A stretch of 64,000 nt of DNA, from contig CAYTLW010000006.1 of NCBI GenBank assembly GCA_964438735.1, forward strand, positions 1-64,000, given 5' to 3'. Every line of letters starts with the position of its first letter. Positions within the stretch are counted from its first letter, which is position 1. A program made the position numbers and the translations under genes. Shown in pieces: positions 54,401 through 61,600 of this stretch. The notes beneath the pieces are model-generated. The model made no database searches, was not told the DNA's origin, and saw nothing but the letters and a program-made list of their open reading frames with translations. The stretch comes from CAYTLW01 sp964438735. GTDB lineage: Bacteria > Myxococcota_A > UBA9042.

Positions 54401-54826
54401 GCCTTCATTTCCCGGCACGTGGGCGCATTTGCCCGCGGCGCCGCAGCTGTCCGCGGTGCATGGGTCTTCGTCGTCGCAATCCTTCGGCCCGGCGGCGGTG
54501 CAGACGCCCTTCTTGCAGGAGTCGCCGGCCGTGCAAGGGTCGCCATCTTCGCACCAGGCGGCGTCTGGCAGCAGGACGACCACGCAGCCCGCTTCTGCAG
54601 CGCAGAGGCCCATCTGGCAGGGCTCCTCGGGCTTGGGACAGTCGGTGTGCATGGTGCATGGGGTGGTGTCGACGCCGACCACCTCGCCGGCGTCGGCCTC
54701 GCCATCTGCCTGGCCGTCGGCGGTGTCGTCGTCGCGTGGCGGACAACCGGAGACCAGCGCGGCGATGACCAGCAGGATCGCGGCCCTCGACAAGGTCGAT
54801 GCCGCCCGGAAACGGGTCGGGAACAT
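51419..54826 (-). CDS. Giant Cys-rich lipoprotein with CDDGxPCT repeats and a LamG domain
   Basis: A predicted 1,135-residue lipoprotein: lipobox VSGC, short acidic linker, then some twenty or more Cys-rich repeats of the CEDGDPCTAGDSC / DGDLCNGTLYCD types up to about residue 790. A LamG/concanavalin-like domain (about 820-1010: LLGRWTFDDCTGADTSGNKH, then DEWVHLVAVYTGKVVEHYVN) is inserted before the last CDD-type repeats. LamG domains bind glycans or proteins, so this is probably a surface ligand-binding protein on a stiff disulfide stalk. GGGGGAGG precedes the ATG at 54826. It lies between the Fe-S flavoprotein gene and the divergent redox operon; a link to redox chemistry is not evident. 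Confidence 0.8.
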   Translation of the reverse strand: MFPTRFRAASTLSRAAILLVIAALVSGCPPRDDDTADGQADGEADAGEVVGVDTTPCTMHTDCPKPEEPCQMGLCAAEAGCVVVLLPDAAWCEDGDPCTAGDSCKKGVCTAAGPKDCDDEDPCTADSCGAAGKCAHVPGNEGAACEDGVACTKTDTCKAGQCIGADNVCDCMVGADCAKFEDGDACNGTLYCDVSKMPHKCTINPSTVVSCKQPDDSCTARVCGKDTGLCTDQPVADDTICDDGDPCTAGDVCAMGKCTAGTKICCNEDADCEAAEDGDLCNGTLYCNKADKKCALNPLTVVTCPTVDDTTCLARTCQPKTGACDLLPLAKGTKCNDDNPCTPDEACAEGACTAKTNTCDCTKTADCAPKEDGNACNGTLYCDVATNKCALNPATVVYCPTVDDTECLRNTCSEKTGACALTAQTDGDPCGDGNICTVADGCVAGKCDPGPNVCACAKDADCGKYEDGDLCNGTLFCDKSTVAPTCALNPATTINCPTVDDGPCSKNTCGAKTGACKPVLSADYTPCDADGTPCTTGDHCSKGACKAGPNLCGCKKDGDCAAFQPADKCGTPVTCDTSVTPSVCAPNPAAKVKCDASKDGQCTKNLCHPATGTCAMTPVHEGKPCTEKAPCAGPAFCNGGSCVAPGIGCDDGNACTTDACVNSKGKESCSHKAIDCDDGNVCTTNFCDGGSGKCVTLASSVDCSDGDLCAPPSKCQGGTCKKTPPVDCDDGKSCTTDTCNKADGKCSHTPATGACDDGTACTQGDVCAGGVCKPGKAVICDDGDPCTTDSCDAASGKCNAATKPALSSCGGAALCVPTLAKDAALLGRWTFDDCTGADTSGNKHHGTLINKPGCVDGKVGKALQFDGKAYIDVVKGAGLEAKLPAITLGGWFLFKGPGAYEIAMGRESAFLMGHTKGDLTTAITHNLPSNWAWLGKVAIPQDEWVHLVAVYTGKVVEHYVNGLKVAAYALDGDVVGTEGCRFAIGARKVGCSTPGQMLVGLADEVFVLGRALEKEEVAALTKQAWQGACQAAIQCTSVAQCDDANSCTKDSCDTKSGGCVHAKQPMGSGCDDGNACTTSDTCNTVSCQAGPAKKCDDANPCTKDSCNPKAGCETTKLKNGTDCGGGKTCTSGVCK

Positions 54827-54942
54827 GAAGCCTCCCCCTGTGCACGGCCGCAACGTAGCACGGTCCCGGCGCGATGGATGACCGCTCAGGTGTAGCGCGG
54901 CCGAGCATCATCCGGCAAGAGACCCATGTGTCCGCACCGACC

Positions 54943-54980
54943 TTGAACCGGCCCGGGCGTGCGCTACCCTGTTCAACAGG
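54943..54980 (+). promoter_or_regulatory. Candidate promoter and palindrome before the NuoE-like gene
   Basis: ttgaac (54943-54948) and taccct (54965-54970) are 16 bp apart, followed by the perfect palindrome cctgttcaacagg (54968-54980), which could be an operator overlapping the -10 box. They lie 50-90 bp before the NuoE-like start in the 203-bp divergent gap. Evidence is pattern only. Confidence 0.3.
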
Positions 54981-55029
54981 GGCAGCGCTGAAGCCAGACG
55001 CCCCGGCCACCCGGCCGATTGGGGGGGCG

Positions 55030-55560
55030 ATGCCCGCCATTTCGCAGCCAGCAGTCGCGACCCGCGACAAGCGGGATCACGCCGATCTCGCGGGTGAATT
55101 GCCCGCAATCGAGGCCCTCGTCGACGCCGGGCGACATGACCTGGTATCGCTGATCCAGGACGTGCAGGCCCGCTACGGATTCCTGCCTCGTAACGTCATG
55201 GCCGAAGTTGCTCGCCAGCTGGGCCTGCCCCTGGCCCGGCTGTTCGGTATCGCGACTTTTTACGGCGCTTTTCACCTCAAGCCGCGCGGCCGGCACGTGG
55301 TCAAGGTCTGCTGCGGCACCGCGTGCCACGTCTCCGGCGCCACCCACATCACCGAAGCCCTGGCCCGCCACCTGGACATCGAGCCCGAAGAGACCACCGA
55401 CGACATGGCCTTCACCCTGGAGCGGGTCGCCTGTGTGGGCTGCTGCAGCCTGGCGCCGGTGGTGGTCATCGGCGAAGACACCCACGGGCGCATCTCCCGG
55501 CAAGGCGCCATCGACGCTGTGGTCGCCGTGGCCGCCGCCGAAAGCGAGGTCGCATCGTGA
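55030..55560 (+). CDS. NuoE-like [2Fe-2S] thioredoxin-fold subunit
   Basis: A 176-residue protein equivalent to NuoE/HydC: helical N-terminal half (LIQDVQARYGFLPRNVMAEV, then FGIATFYGAFHLKPRG) and a thioredoxin-like [2Fe-2S] fold with ligands in CCGTACHVSG and ACVGCCSLAPVV. It would pass electrons between the NuoF-like NADH/FMN subunit and other clusters. The ATG at 55030 is preceded by a G-run; the frame is open upstream to 54874 but that part is not family-like. The last bases overlap the next start (GTGA), so translation is coupled to the NuoF-like gene. Confidence 0.88.
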   Translation: MPAISQPAVATRDKRDHADLAGELPAIEALVDAGRHDLVSLIQDVQARYGFLPRNVMAEVARQLGLPLARLFGIATFYGAFHLKPRGRHVVKVCCGTACHVSGATHITEALARHLDIEPEETTDDMAFTLERVACVGCCSLAPVVVIGEDTHGRISRQGAIDAVVAVAAAESEVAS

Positions 55561-57326
55561 ATCGCGTCGTCATCGGCCTGGGCAGCTGTGGCGTCGCCGC
55601 CGGCGGTCGCCAGGTCCGTTCGGCGATTGAAAGCAGCCTGCGCGAGCTGTCCGTGGACGCCGAGATCACAGCCACCGGCTGCAACGGTCTGTGCTTCCGC
55701 GAGGTCATGGTCGAGCTGCACGCGCCAGGTCGCACGCCCTGCCTGGTGGGCGACGTGACGCCCGACGCCGTGCCAGACCTGTTGAGCGGCTGGTTCACCC
55801 GCGGCGAGGTGCCCGCCGAGCAGGTCATCGGCCGCGGCGACGATCTGGCCGGCGAGGCCGCGTTCACCCAGCGGCAGCAGCGCATCGTGCTGGCGCGCTG
55901 TGGACGGGTGGACCCGGACAGCCTGGACGACTACCTCGCCAGCGGCGGTTATGCCGGGCTGAAGCGGGCGCTGCTCGAGCTGGATCCCGCGGGCATCATC
56001 GACGAGGTGGAGGCCGCCGGACTGCGCGGTCGCGGCGGCGCCGGATTCCCGACCGCGACCAAGTGGCGGCTGGCCCGCCAGGCCAAAGAGACCCAGCGCT
56101 ACGTCATCTGCAACGCCGACGAAGGCGACCCCGGCGCGTTCATGGATCGCAACCTCGTCGAGGCCGATCCCTACGCCGTCCTGGAGGGGCTGAGCATCGC
56201 CGCACGGGCCATCGGCGCCCAGCAGGGCTTCGTCTACGTGCGCCAGGAGTATCCCCTGGCCGTCGAACGCTTCACCAACGCGGTGCAGCGGGCGCGACAA
56301 GGCGGCTGGCTGGGCGAGGACATCGCCGGCAGCGGCTGGTCCTTCGACGTGCAGATCCGGCGCGGCGCTGGCGCCTTCGTCTGCGGCGAGGAGACGGCGC
56401 TCATCGCCTCGCTCGAAGGGCGTCGCGGCATCCCCCGCCGTCGACCTCCCTATCCCGTGGAGCGAGGCTTCGCCGGCAAACCAACCAGCATCAACAACGT
56501 CGAGACCTGCGCCGCCGTGGCCTGGATCCTGGCCAACGGCGCCGAGGGCTTCGCGCGCCATGGCATCGGCACCAGCCGGGGCACCAAGATCTTCTCGCTG
56601 GCCGGCGACATCCGCCGCGGCGGCATGGTCGAGGTGCCCATGGGCATCACCATCGGCGAGATCGTCAACGAGATCGGCGGCGGAAGCCCCAGCGGTCGGC
56701 CTATCAAGGCGGTGCAGATCGGCGGTCCCTCGGGCGGTTGTCTGCCGGCGTCGCTCTTCGACACGCCCATCGACTACGAGTCCCTCCTGCAGACCGGCGC
56801 CATCATGGGGTCGGGCAGCCTCATCGCCATGGACGAGGGCTGCTGCATGGTCGACGTGGCGCGCTACTTCCTGGCCTTCACCCAGGACGAGTCCTGCGGC
56901 CACTGCACCTTCTGCCGCATCGGCACGCGGCGCATGCTCGACATCCTGGATCGCCTCTGCGCCGGCAAGGGCAAGAAGCGCGACCTGGACAACCTGGAAG
57001 CCCTCGGCCGCCACGTCCTGGACGGCTCCATGTGCGGCCTGGGCGGCTCCGCGCCGAACCCGGTGATGACCACGCTGCGCTACTTCAGGCACGAGTACGA
57101 GGCCCACCTCGACGGCCGCTGCCCGGCCGCAATCTGCCGCGAGCTCATCGCCTATCGCATCGATCCGACCCTCTGCGATGGCTGCACCCTGTGCCTGGAT
57201 CAATGCACCATGTTGGCCATCGCACCCTCCTCCAGCGCCATCCCCCTGACCATCGATCCGGAGACCTGCACACGCTGCGGCGGCTGCATGACGGTCTGCA
57301 GGTTCGAAGCGGTGGTGGTACAATAA
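55557..57326 (+). CDS. NuoF/HydB-like NADH-FMN-iron-sulfur subunit
   Basis: A 589-residue NADH-binding subunit in the HydB layout. An N-terminal thioredoxin-like ferredoxin (IGLGSCGVAAGG ... ATGCNGLC) is followed by the NuoF core: GLRGRGGAGFPTATKW (NADH/FMN), CNADEGDPGAFMDRN, GAGAFVCGEETALI and the [4Fe-4S] motif ESCGHCTFCRIGT. The C-terminus adds two [4Fe-4S] motifs (CDGCTLCLDQC, CTRCGGCMTVC). This layout occurs in electron-bifurcating hydrogenases and NADH-linked formate dehydrogenases. No catalytic hydrogenase or dehydrogenase subunit is in the window. The start is a GTG overlapping the upstream stop. Confidence 0.9.
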   Translation: MNRVVIGLGSCGVAAGGRQVRSAIESSLRELSVDAEITATGCNGLCFREVMVELHAPGRTPCLVGDVTPDAVPDLLSGWFTRGEVPAEQVIGRGDDLAGEAAFTQRQQRIVLARCGRVDPDSLDDYLASGGYAGLKRALLELDPAGIIDEVEAAGLRGRGGAGFPTATKWRLARQAKETQRYVICNADEGDPGAFMDRNLVEADPYAVLEGLSIAARAIGAQQGFVYVRQEYPLAVERFTNAVQRARQGGWLGEDIAGSGWSFDVQIRRGAGAFVCGEETALIASLEGRRGIPRRRPPYPVERGFAGKPTSINNVETCAAVAWILANGAEGFARHGIGTSRGTKIFSLAGDIRRGGMVEVPMGITIGEIVNEIGGGSPSGRPIKAVQIGGPSGGCLPASLFDTPIDYESLLQTGAIMGSGSLIAMDEGCCMVDVARYFLAFTQDESCGHCTFCRIGTRRMLDILDRLCAGKGKKRDLDNLEALGRHVLDGSMCGLGGSAPNPVMTTLRYFRHEYEAHLDGRCPAAICRELIAYRIDPTLCDGCTLCLDQCTMLAIAPSSSAIPLTIDPETCTRCGGCMTVCRFEAVVVQ

Positions 57327-57344
57327 CGCCCGGAGGTCCGCTTC

Positions 57345-57815
57345 GTGCCGCACTTCATCACCGAGGATTGTACTGGCTGCAGCGCTTGCGAGCGCCAGTG
57401 CCCGGTGGATGCCATCAGCGGCAACTTCAAGGAGCGCTACGTCATCGATCCGGTCGCCTGCGTCGAGTGCAGCGTCTGCGGTTGGATCTGCCCCGACGAC
57501 GCGGTCCTGGATCAGCACGGCATGTTGGTACCACGCCTGCCGCGGCGCACCCGTCCACGGCCACAGCTGGTCGAGGCGTTGTGCAACGGCTGTAGCGTCT
57601 GCCTGGACTACTGCCCCTTCGACTGCCGCGACCTGATCGGCCGCACCCATGACGGTCTGGCGTTCCTGTCCGCGCCAGGGCGATGCGTCGGCTGCGGCGA
57701 GTGCGCCAAGTCCTGCATCAAGGGCGCCATCGAGATGCGTCCGACCGATCTCAGGGAGTACGATCCCGTCGCCGAAGCGGTGCGACTGGAACGCCTGCTG
57801 CGCAAATCGGCCTGA
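57345..57815 (+). CDS. Ferredoxin-like protein with four [4Fe-4S] motifs
   Basis: A 156-residue soluble protein with four complete CxxCxxCxxxC motifs at residues 9-19, 39-49, 80-90 and 114-124, spaced as two ferredoxin pairs by a Pro/Arg linker. Each is followed by Pro or Lys as in 8Fe ferredoxins. It would act as an electron wire or carrier for the NuoE/NuoF-like pair. The GTG start has GGAGG eight bases upstream and lies 18 bp past the NuoF-like gene, so the three are one operon. The C-terminal 25 residues are a charged helix. Confidence 0.88.
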   Translation: MPHFITEDCTGCSACERQCPVDAISGNFKERYVIDPVACVECSVCGWICPDDAVLDQHGMLVPRLPRRTRPRPQLVEALCNGCSVCLDYCPFDCRDLIGRTHDGLAFLSAPGRCVGCGECAKSCIKGAIEMRPTDLREYDPVAEAVRLERLLRKSA

Positions 57816-57823
57816 GCCCCCCG

Positions 57824-59281
57824 ATGCACTATCGCTCTATCGCCAACGTGCTTGGCACTTTGCTGCTGGTGACCGCGAGCGCCCTCCTGCTGCCAGCGGC
57901 GTGTGCCCTGATCTACGCCGGCGAGGGAGACCTGGTCCCGATTCTCACCGCCGTCGGCGTCTCCCTGGGTCTGGGCCTGCCCCTTTGGTATTTCAATCGC
58001 GGCGAGCAACATCTGGAGTTGCGCGACGCCTTCTTCCTGGCCAGTGTCGGTTGGATCGTCGTCTCCGCCGTCTCCGCGCTGCCCTTCGTCCTGCACGGCG
58101 CCATTCCCTCGTTCACCGACGCCTTCTTCGAGATGATGTCGGGCTACACCACCACAGGTGCCACGGTGCTGGCCGACATCGAATCGGTGCCCCACGGCCT
58201 GCTGCTCTGGCGCTGCGAGACCAACCTGCTGGGCGGCATGGGATTCCTCACCCTGGCCCTGCTCTTTCTGCCCCACGGCATGGGCAGTGTGCGCCTCTTC
58301 CGAGCCGAATCCAGCCCCGGGCAGGTGCTCACCAGGGAGAAGTTCACCCCCCGCAACCGCGACGCCCTGTTGGCCCTGTGGGGCATCTACATGGTCTTGA
58401 ACGCCATCCAGATCGGGTTGATGGCCCTGGGCGGCATGCCCTGGTACGAGGCCATCTGCCACGCCTTCGCGACGGTCTCCACGTCGGGCTACTCGCCCAT
58501 GAACGCCAGCCTGGGCGCCTACGACAGCGCATACATCCACTGGGTGACCATCACCTTCATGTTCCTGGGAGGGCTCAGCTTCGCCCTCATCTGGCAGGCC
58601 AGCCATCGGCAATGGCAGGCGGTGCGGATCAACACGGAGCTGCGCTGGTATGTGGGTATTGTCTTTGCCTTTTGTTTTGCTGTGGCGGCGATCCTATATG
58701 GGCGCGGGACGTATGGCCTGGCCGACTCGGCGACTCACGGGACATTCCAGGTGGTCTCGTTGCTGACGACGACGGGCTTTACGACCGCGGACTATGAGCA
58801 GTGGCCCCACGCGGCACAGATGTTCTTGTGGGTGGTCTGTTTCATTGGTGCCTGCGCTGGTTCGACCACCAGCGGCATCAAGATCATCCACTACGCGATT
58901 ATCTGGAAGTTCATGGTGGGGGTGGTGCGCAAGCTGTACCTGCAGCCCCTGTCGGTGATTTCGGTGCGTATGAATGGTGTGCGGGTGAATCCGTCCGTGG
59001 TGCATGTGTCGTTGTGCTACTTCATCGTCAATGTGTTCCTGCTGTTCTTTGGGGCTTGCTTCATGTCGATCAGCGATGACATGGATGTGGGGTCTTCGTT
59101 GAGTTCGGTCGTGTCGACGTTGATGAATGTGGGGCCGGGGTTTGGGGATGTGGGGCCGGCGCATAACTACGCGTTCATTTCGACGCCGGGGAAGTGGTTC
59201 TTGTCCTGGTTGATGCTGGTGGGGCGGTTGGAGATGTTTTCGGCGTTGGTGTTGCTGTATCCGGCTTTTTGGCGGCGGTAG
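57824..59281 (+). CDS. trkH: Potassium uptake protein TrkH
   Basis: A 485-residue TrkH/KtrB-type K+ channel subunit with the four pore-loop repeats: GYTTTGATV, TVSTSGYSP, LTTTGFTT and MNVGPGFGDVGP, whose central glycines line the selectivity filter. Surrounding hydrophobic segments account for the expected four M1-P-M2 units. TrkH needs a TrkA partner, which is not adjacent; the antiporter at 14-16 kb carries its own TrkA-like domains. The start lies 8 bp after the ferredoxin gene. From about base 58640 to the stop, third codon positions switch from mostly C to mostly G or T, unlike the first half and the neighbours. Confidence 0.92.
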   Translation: MHYRSIANVLGTLLLVTASALLLPAACALIYAGEGDLVPILTAVGVSLGLGLPLWYFNRGEQHLELRDAFFLASVGWIVVSAVSALPFVLHGAIPSFTDAFFEMMSGYTTTGATVLADIESVPHGLLLWRCETNLLGGMGFLTLALLFLPHGMGSVRLFRAESSPGQVLTREKFTPRNRDALLALWGIYMVLNAIQIGLMALGGMPWYEAICHAFATVSTSGYSPMNASLGAYDSAYIHWVTITFMFLGGLSFALIWQASHRQWQAVRINTELRWYVGIVFAFCFAVAAILYGRGTYGLADSATHGTFQVVSLLTTTGFTTADYEQWPHAAQMFLWVVCFIGACAGSTTSGIKIIHYAIIWKFMVGVVRKLYLQPLSVISVRMNGVRVNPSVVHVSLCYFIVNVFLLFFGACFMSISDDMDVGSSLSSVVSTLMNVGPGFGDVGPAHNYAFISTPGKWFLSWLMLVGRLEMFSALVLLYPAFWRR

Positions 59282-59289
59282 GGTGAGCA

Positions 59290-59343
59290 ACCGGGAACAT
59301 GGTTTACAGGTCCGGTCACGGTAGACCGGGTACATGGTTTATA
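59290..59343. repeat. Pair of 19-bp direct repeats, IS-end-like
   Basis: accgggaacatggtttaca (59290-59308) and accgggtacatggtttata (59325-59343) differ at two bases. On the complementary strand they read as the taaaccatgtacccggt-type sequence that I associate with IS481-like element ends. No transposase remains nearby. Confidence 0.5.
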
Positions 59344-59464
59344 CTTTTGCCACTCCACGACCATCTCCGCGGCGATGGCCTGTTCCATTGTGATTTCCGG
59401 ATGATGTCCTTGCGGCACGAAGGGCTTGTCCCGCCTGCCGCACCACCAGACCTGGCTGTGCTGA

Positions 59465-59590
59465 GCGGCCGCAGTCAAGGAGCAGGCGGTCAAAGCAGCG
59501 GCCCGGATTCCGCTCGCCATTGCGGAGGGTCAGGGCCGGGTCGACCGCGATTCGTTGCACCTGCACCGCGTGGCCTACAGCACGTCGAAG
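59465..59590 (+). pseudogene. Relic of a four-helix-bundle (23S rRNA IVP-like) gene
   Basis: One frame reads KAAARIPLAIAEGQGR, then RDSLHLHRVAYSTSKE, which matches the conserved core of four-helix-bundle/S23-type proteins (xIPLNIAEGxGR...LHxxRIAxGSxxE). A stop lies immediately upstream (59462) and no start or conserved C-terminal half can be found in frame, so only a fragment of about 40 codons remains. Confidence 0.5.
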
Positions 59591-59862
59591 GAGACGTCGG
59601 CGGGCGAGGCCGTCGCGCCGGCGATGGCACCGTCGCGGTCTTCACCGACACAACTTCACGCACCAAGCGCCGCCGCGACGAGGCAGGCCAGGCGCATCGC
59701 TTCTACTGCCGAGTGGCGCATCGGCAGCCATCCCTCCGTCGTGCGACGGTGACTCGAGTTCGACTGGGAATTGGCGCGCCGAGGCGCATTCCATCACGCC
59801 CGGAGGCCGGACGTGTCGGGTGTCCATACCTCACGCTACTGGCGCGGCGCTGTGTTGAGCGC

Positions 59863-61104
59863 TCAGGCCACCACTTCGGCGCGCGACAGCATCGCGTTGA
59901 CGAGCACGTTGGCGCCGGCGGTGATCCACTCAGGCTTGGCGTCTTCGATCTCGTTGTGGCTGATGCCGTCCACGCAGGGCACGAAGACCATCGAGGTCGG
60001 CGCCACCTTGGACAGATAGCAGGCGTCGTGTCCTGCACCGGCGACAATGTCGCGGTGCGCGTAGCCGAGCGCCTCCGCCGCGTCGCGGACGGCCGACACA
60101 CAGCCCTCATCGAAGGGGATCGGCGCGTAGTAGAAGATCTCCTCGAGCTCCATGCCGAGCCCGATCCCGCCGGCGATCGCGGCGATCCCCTCACGCACCG
60201 AAGCGCCCATCTGCGCGAGCACCTCGTCGTTGGGATGGCGGATGTCGATGGCGACAAAGACCTTGCCCGGTATCACGTTGCGGGAGTTCGGGTAGACGTT
60301 GACCATGCCGACGGTCGCGCAGGCGAGCGGCGCGTTGTCCAGGCCGATCTTGTTGACCATCTCGATGACGCGCGCGGCGCCGAGCAGGGCGTCCTTGCGG
60401 CGGTTCATCGGGGTCGGGCCGGCGTGGCTGTCGACACCGGTGAGCGTGAGCTCGTACCAGCGCTGCCCCTGGCCATCGGTCACGACGCCGACGGGCGTGT
60501 TCGCCTCCTCCAGGATGGGGCCCTGCTCGATGTGCACCTCGAAGAACGCGTGCACGTCGCTGCCGACCTCAGCCTCGCCTGCATAGCCGATGCGCTGCAG
60601 TTCCTCGCCCATCGTTTTGCCGTCATGGTCGGCGCGGCTGAGGCCGTATTCGAGGTCGAACACGCCCGCGAACACGCCCGACGCCACCATCGCCGGCGCG
60701 AACCGTGAGCCCTCCTCGTTGGTCCAGATGCTGGCCTCGATCGGGTGCTTCGTCTTGATGTCGTTGTCGTTGAGCGTGCGGATGACCTCAAGACCCGACA
60801 GCACGCCGTAGACCCCGTCGAAGCGCCCGCCGGTGGGCTGCGTGTCGATGTGCGAACCGGTGACCACCGGGGCCAGCGTGTTGTCCTCACCGGCGCGCCG
60901 AGCGAAGACGTTGCCCATCTTGTCGATGCGGATCGTGCAGCCCGCCTCCTTGCACCACTTCACGTAGAGGTCGCGCGCCTGCTTGTCGAGGTCGGTCAGC
61001 GCGAGCCGGCAACAGCCGCCCTTGTCGGTGGCGCCGATCTTCGCCATCTCCATGATGGTGTTCCAGAGGCGGTCGCCTTTGACGGTCACGGGCTTGGTGG
61101 ACAT
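59863..61104 (-). CDS. M20-family N-carbamoyl-amino-acid hydrolase / amidase
   Basis: A 413-residue zinc amidohydrolase of the hydantoinase/carbamoylase group (allantoate amidohydrolase, beta-ureidopropionase, L-carbamoylase relatives). Metal ligands and family motifs are visible: GSHIDTQPTGGRFDG, TNEEGSRFAPAM, FFEVHIEQGPILEE, LTGVDSHAGPTPM, GAGHDACYLS and GISHNEIED. It would cleave an N-carbamoyl or ureido group to amino acid, CO2 and ammonia. GAGGGATCC lies upstream of the ATG. It is isolated between degraded stretches on both sides, so acquisition by transfer is plausible. Neighbouring genes do not reveal a pyrimidine or purine pathway. Confidence 0.88.
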   Translation of the reverse strand: MSTKPVTVKGDRLWNTIMEMAKIGATDKGGCCRLALTDLDKQARDLYVKWCKEAGCTIRIDKMGNVFARRAGEDNTLAPVVTGSHIDTQPTGGRFDGVYGVLSGLEVIRTLNDNDIKTKHPIEASIWTNEEGSRFAPAMVASGVFAGVFDLEYGLSRADHDGKTMGEELQRIGYAGEAEVGSDVHAFFEVHIEQGPILEEANTPVGVVTDGQGQRWYELTLTGVDSHAGPTPMNRRKDALLGAARVIEMVNKIGLDNAPLACATVGMVNVYPNSRNVIPGKVFVAIDIRHPNDEVLAQMGASVREGIAAIAGGIGLGMELEEIFYYAPIPFDEGCVSAVRDAAEALGYAHRDIVAGAGHDACYLSKVAPTSMVFVPCVDGISHNEIEDAKPEWITAGANVLVNAMLSRAEVVA

Positions 61105-61266
61105 GGATCCCTCGCTGTTTCTTCGTCGTTGATGTGGCCTTTGAGCGCCCGGGTGGCGCCCGGGCCGGGACGATAATTCAGCGCGTGGTGCGGGGCAATC
61201 GCCTTGCTTGCGCTGACCGACGCCCCCTGCCGCTCAACGCAGATGGTGGCGGGCCTGCAGTGCCGG

Positions 61267-61600
61267 TCAACCCGCCGCGCGCGCCACGAAAAAGGCGTAG
61301 CTGTAATCGCTTGCGTGGGCCCTCCACACCGCGATCTCTTCGCGGCATTCCTGCACCACGGCGGCGCTCGTCGGGTCCAACAGGCTCCCTTGCAGTCGAT
61401 CCAGGCGCGCCAGCATGGGGCCGTAGTAGTGGGTCCACCACGTAGATGAAGGCAGCACGAAGTCGCCGAGCAGGGTGTAGCCGCAGCGCTCGATGATCAC
61501 GCGGTTGGCCGGCACGTCCACCATCGCCGGGACCCTCGCGGGGCAGGTCCCGGTGGACCGTGAAGAAGGCGCGTACGGCGGTCGGGTTGTCGAAGTCCAT
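61267..61600 (-). pseudogene. SAM-dependent methyltransferase relic with its middle deleted
   Basis: The ATG at 61600 begins MDFDNPTAVRAFFTVHRDLP, a typical start of class I SAM methyltransferases; after about 26 codons a different frame continues with a C-terminal part (VDVPANRVIIERCGYTLLGD, then WWTHYYGPMLARLDRL) to a stop at 61267. The S-adenosylmethionine-binding core (about 150-200 residues) is absent and the ends are out of frame. At the junction the sequence cccggcga could belong to either side (GPGD on the left, PAM on the right), as expected for deletion between short repeats. Confidence 0.75.

Larger units (their letters stand above)
59282..59862. other. Non-coding or degraded stretch after trkH
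   Basis: 581 bp without an intact gene. It holds a pair of 19-bp direct repeats (59290-59343), a four-helix-bundle gene relic (59465-59590) and otherwise no feature I can support. Composition is less GC-biased at the trkH side. Confidence 0.6.

Noticed and set aside
55030..57326. Respiratory complex I locus
   Set aside because: Only NuoE/NuoF-like subunits are present, with an extra N-terminal ferredoxin and C-terminal clusters; no nuoA-D or H-N genes are nearby.
55272..57650. Minus-strand frame of 792 codons opposite the NuoF-like operon
   Set aside because: The plus strand encodes unmistakable NuoE, NuoF and ferredoxin proteins.
59282..59520. Remnant of an IS481-type transposase reading frame
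   Set aside because: Only end-like direct repeats are seen; no DDE-type or HTH motif can be found in any frame.
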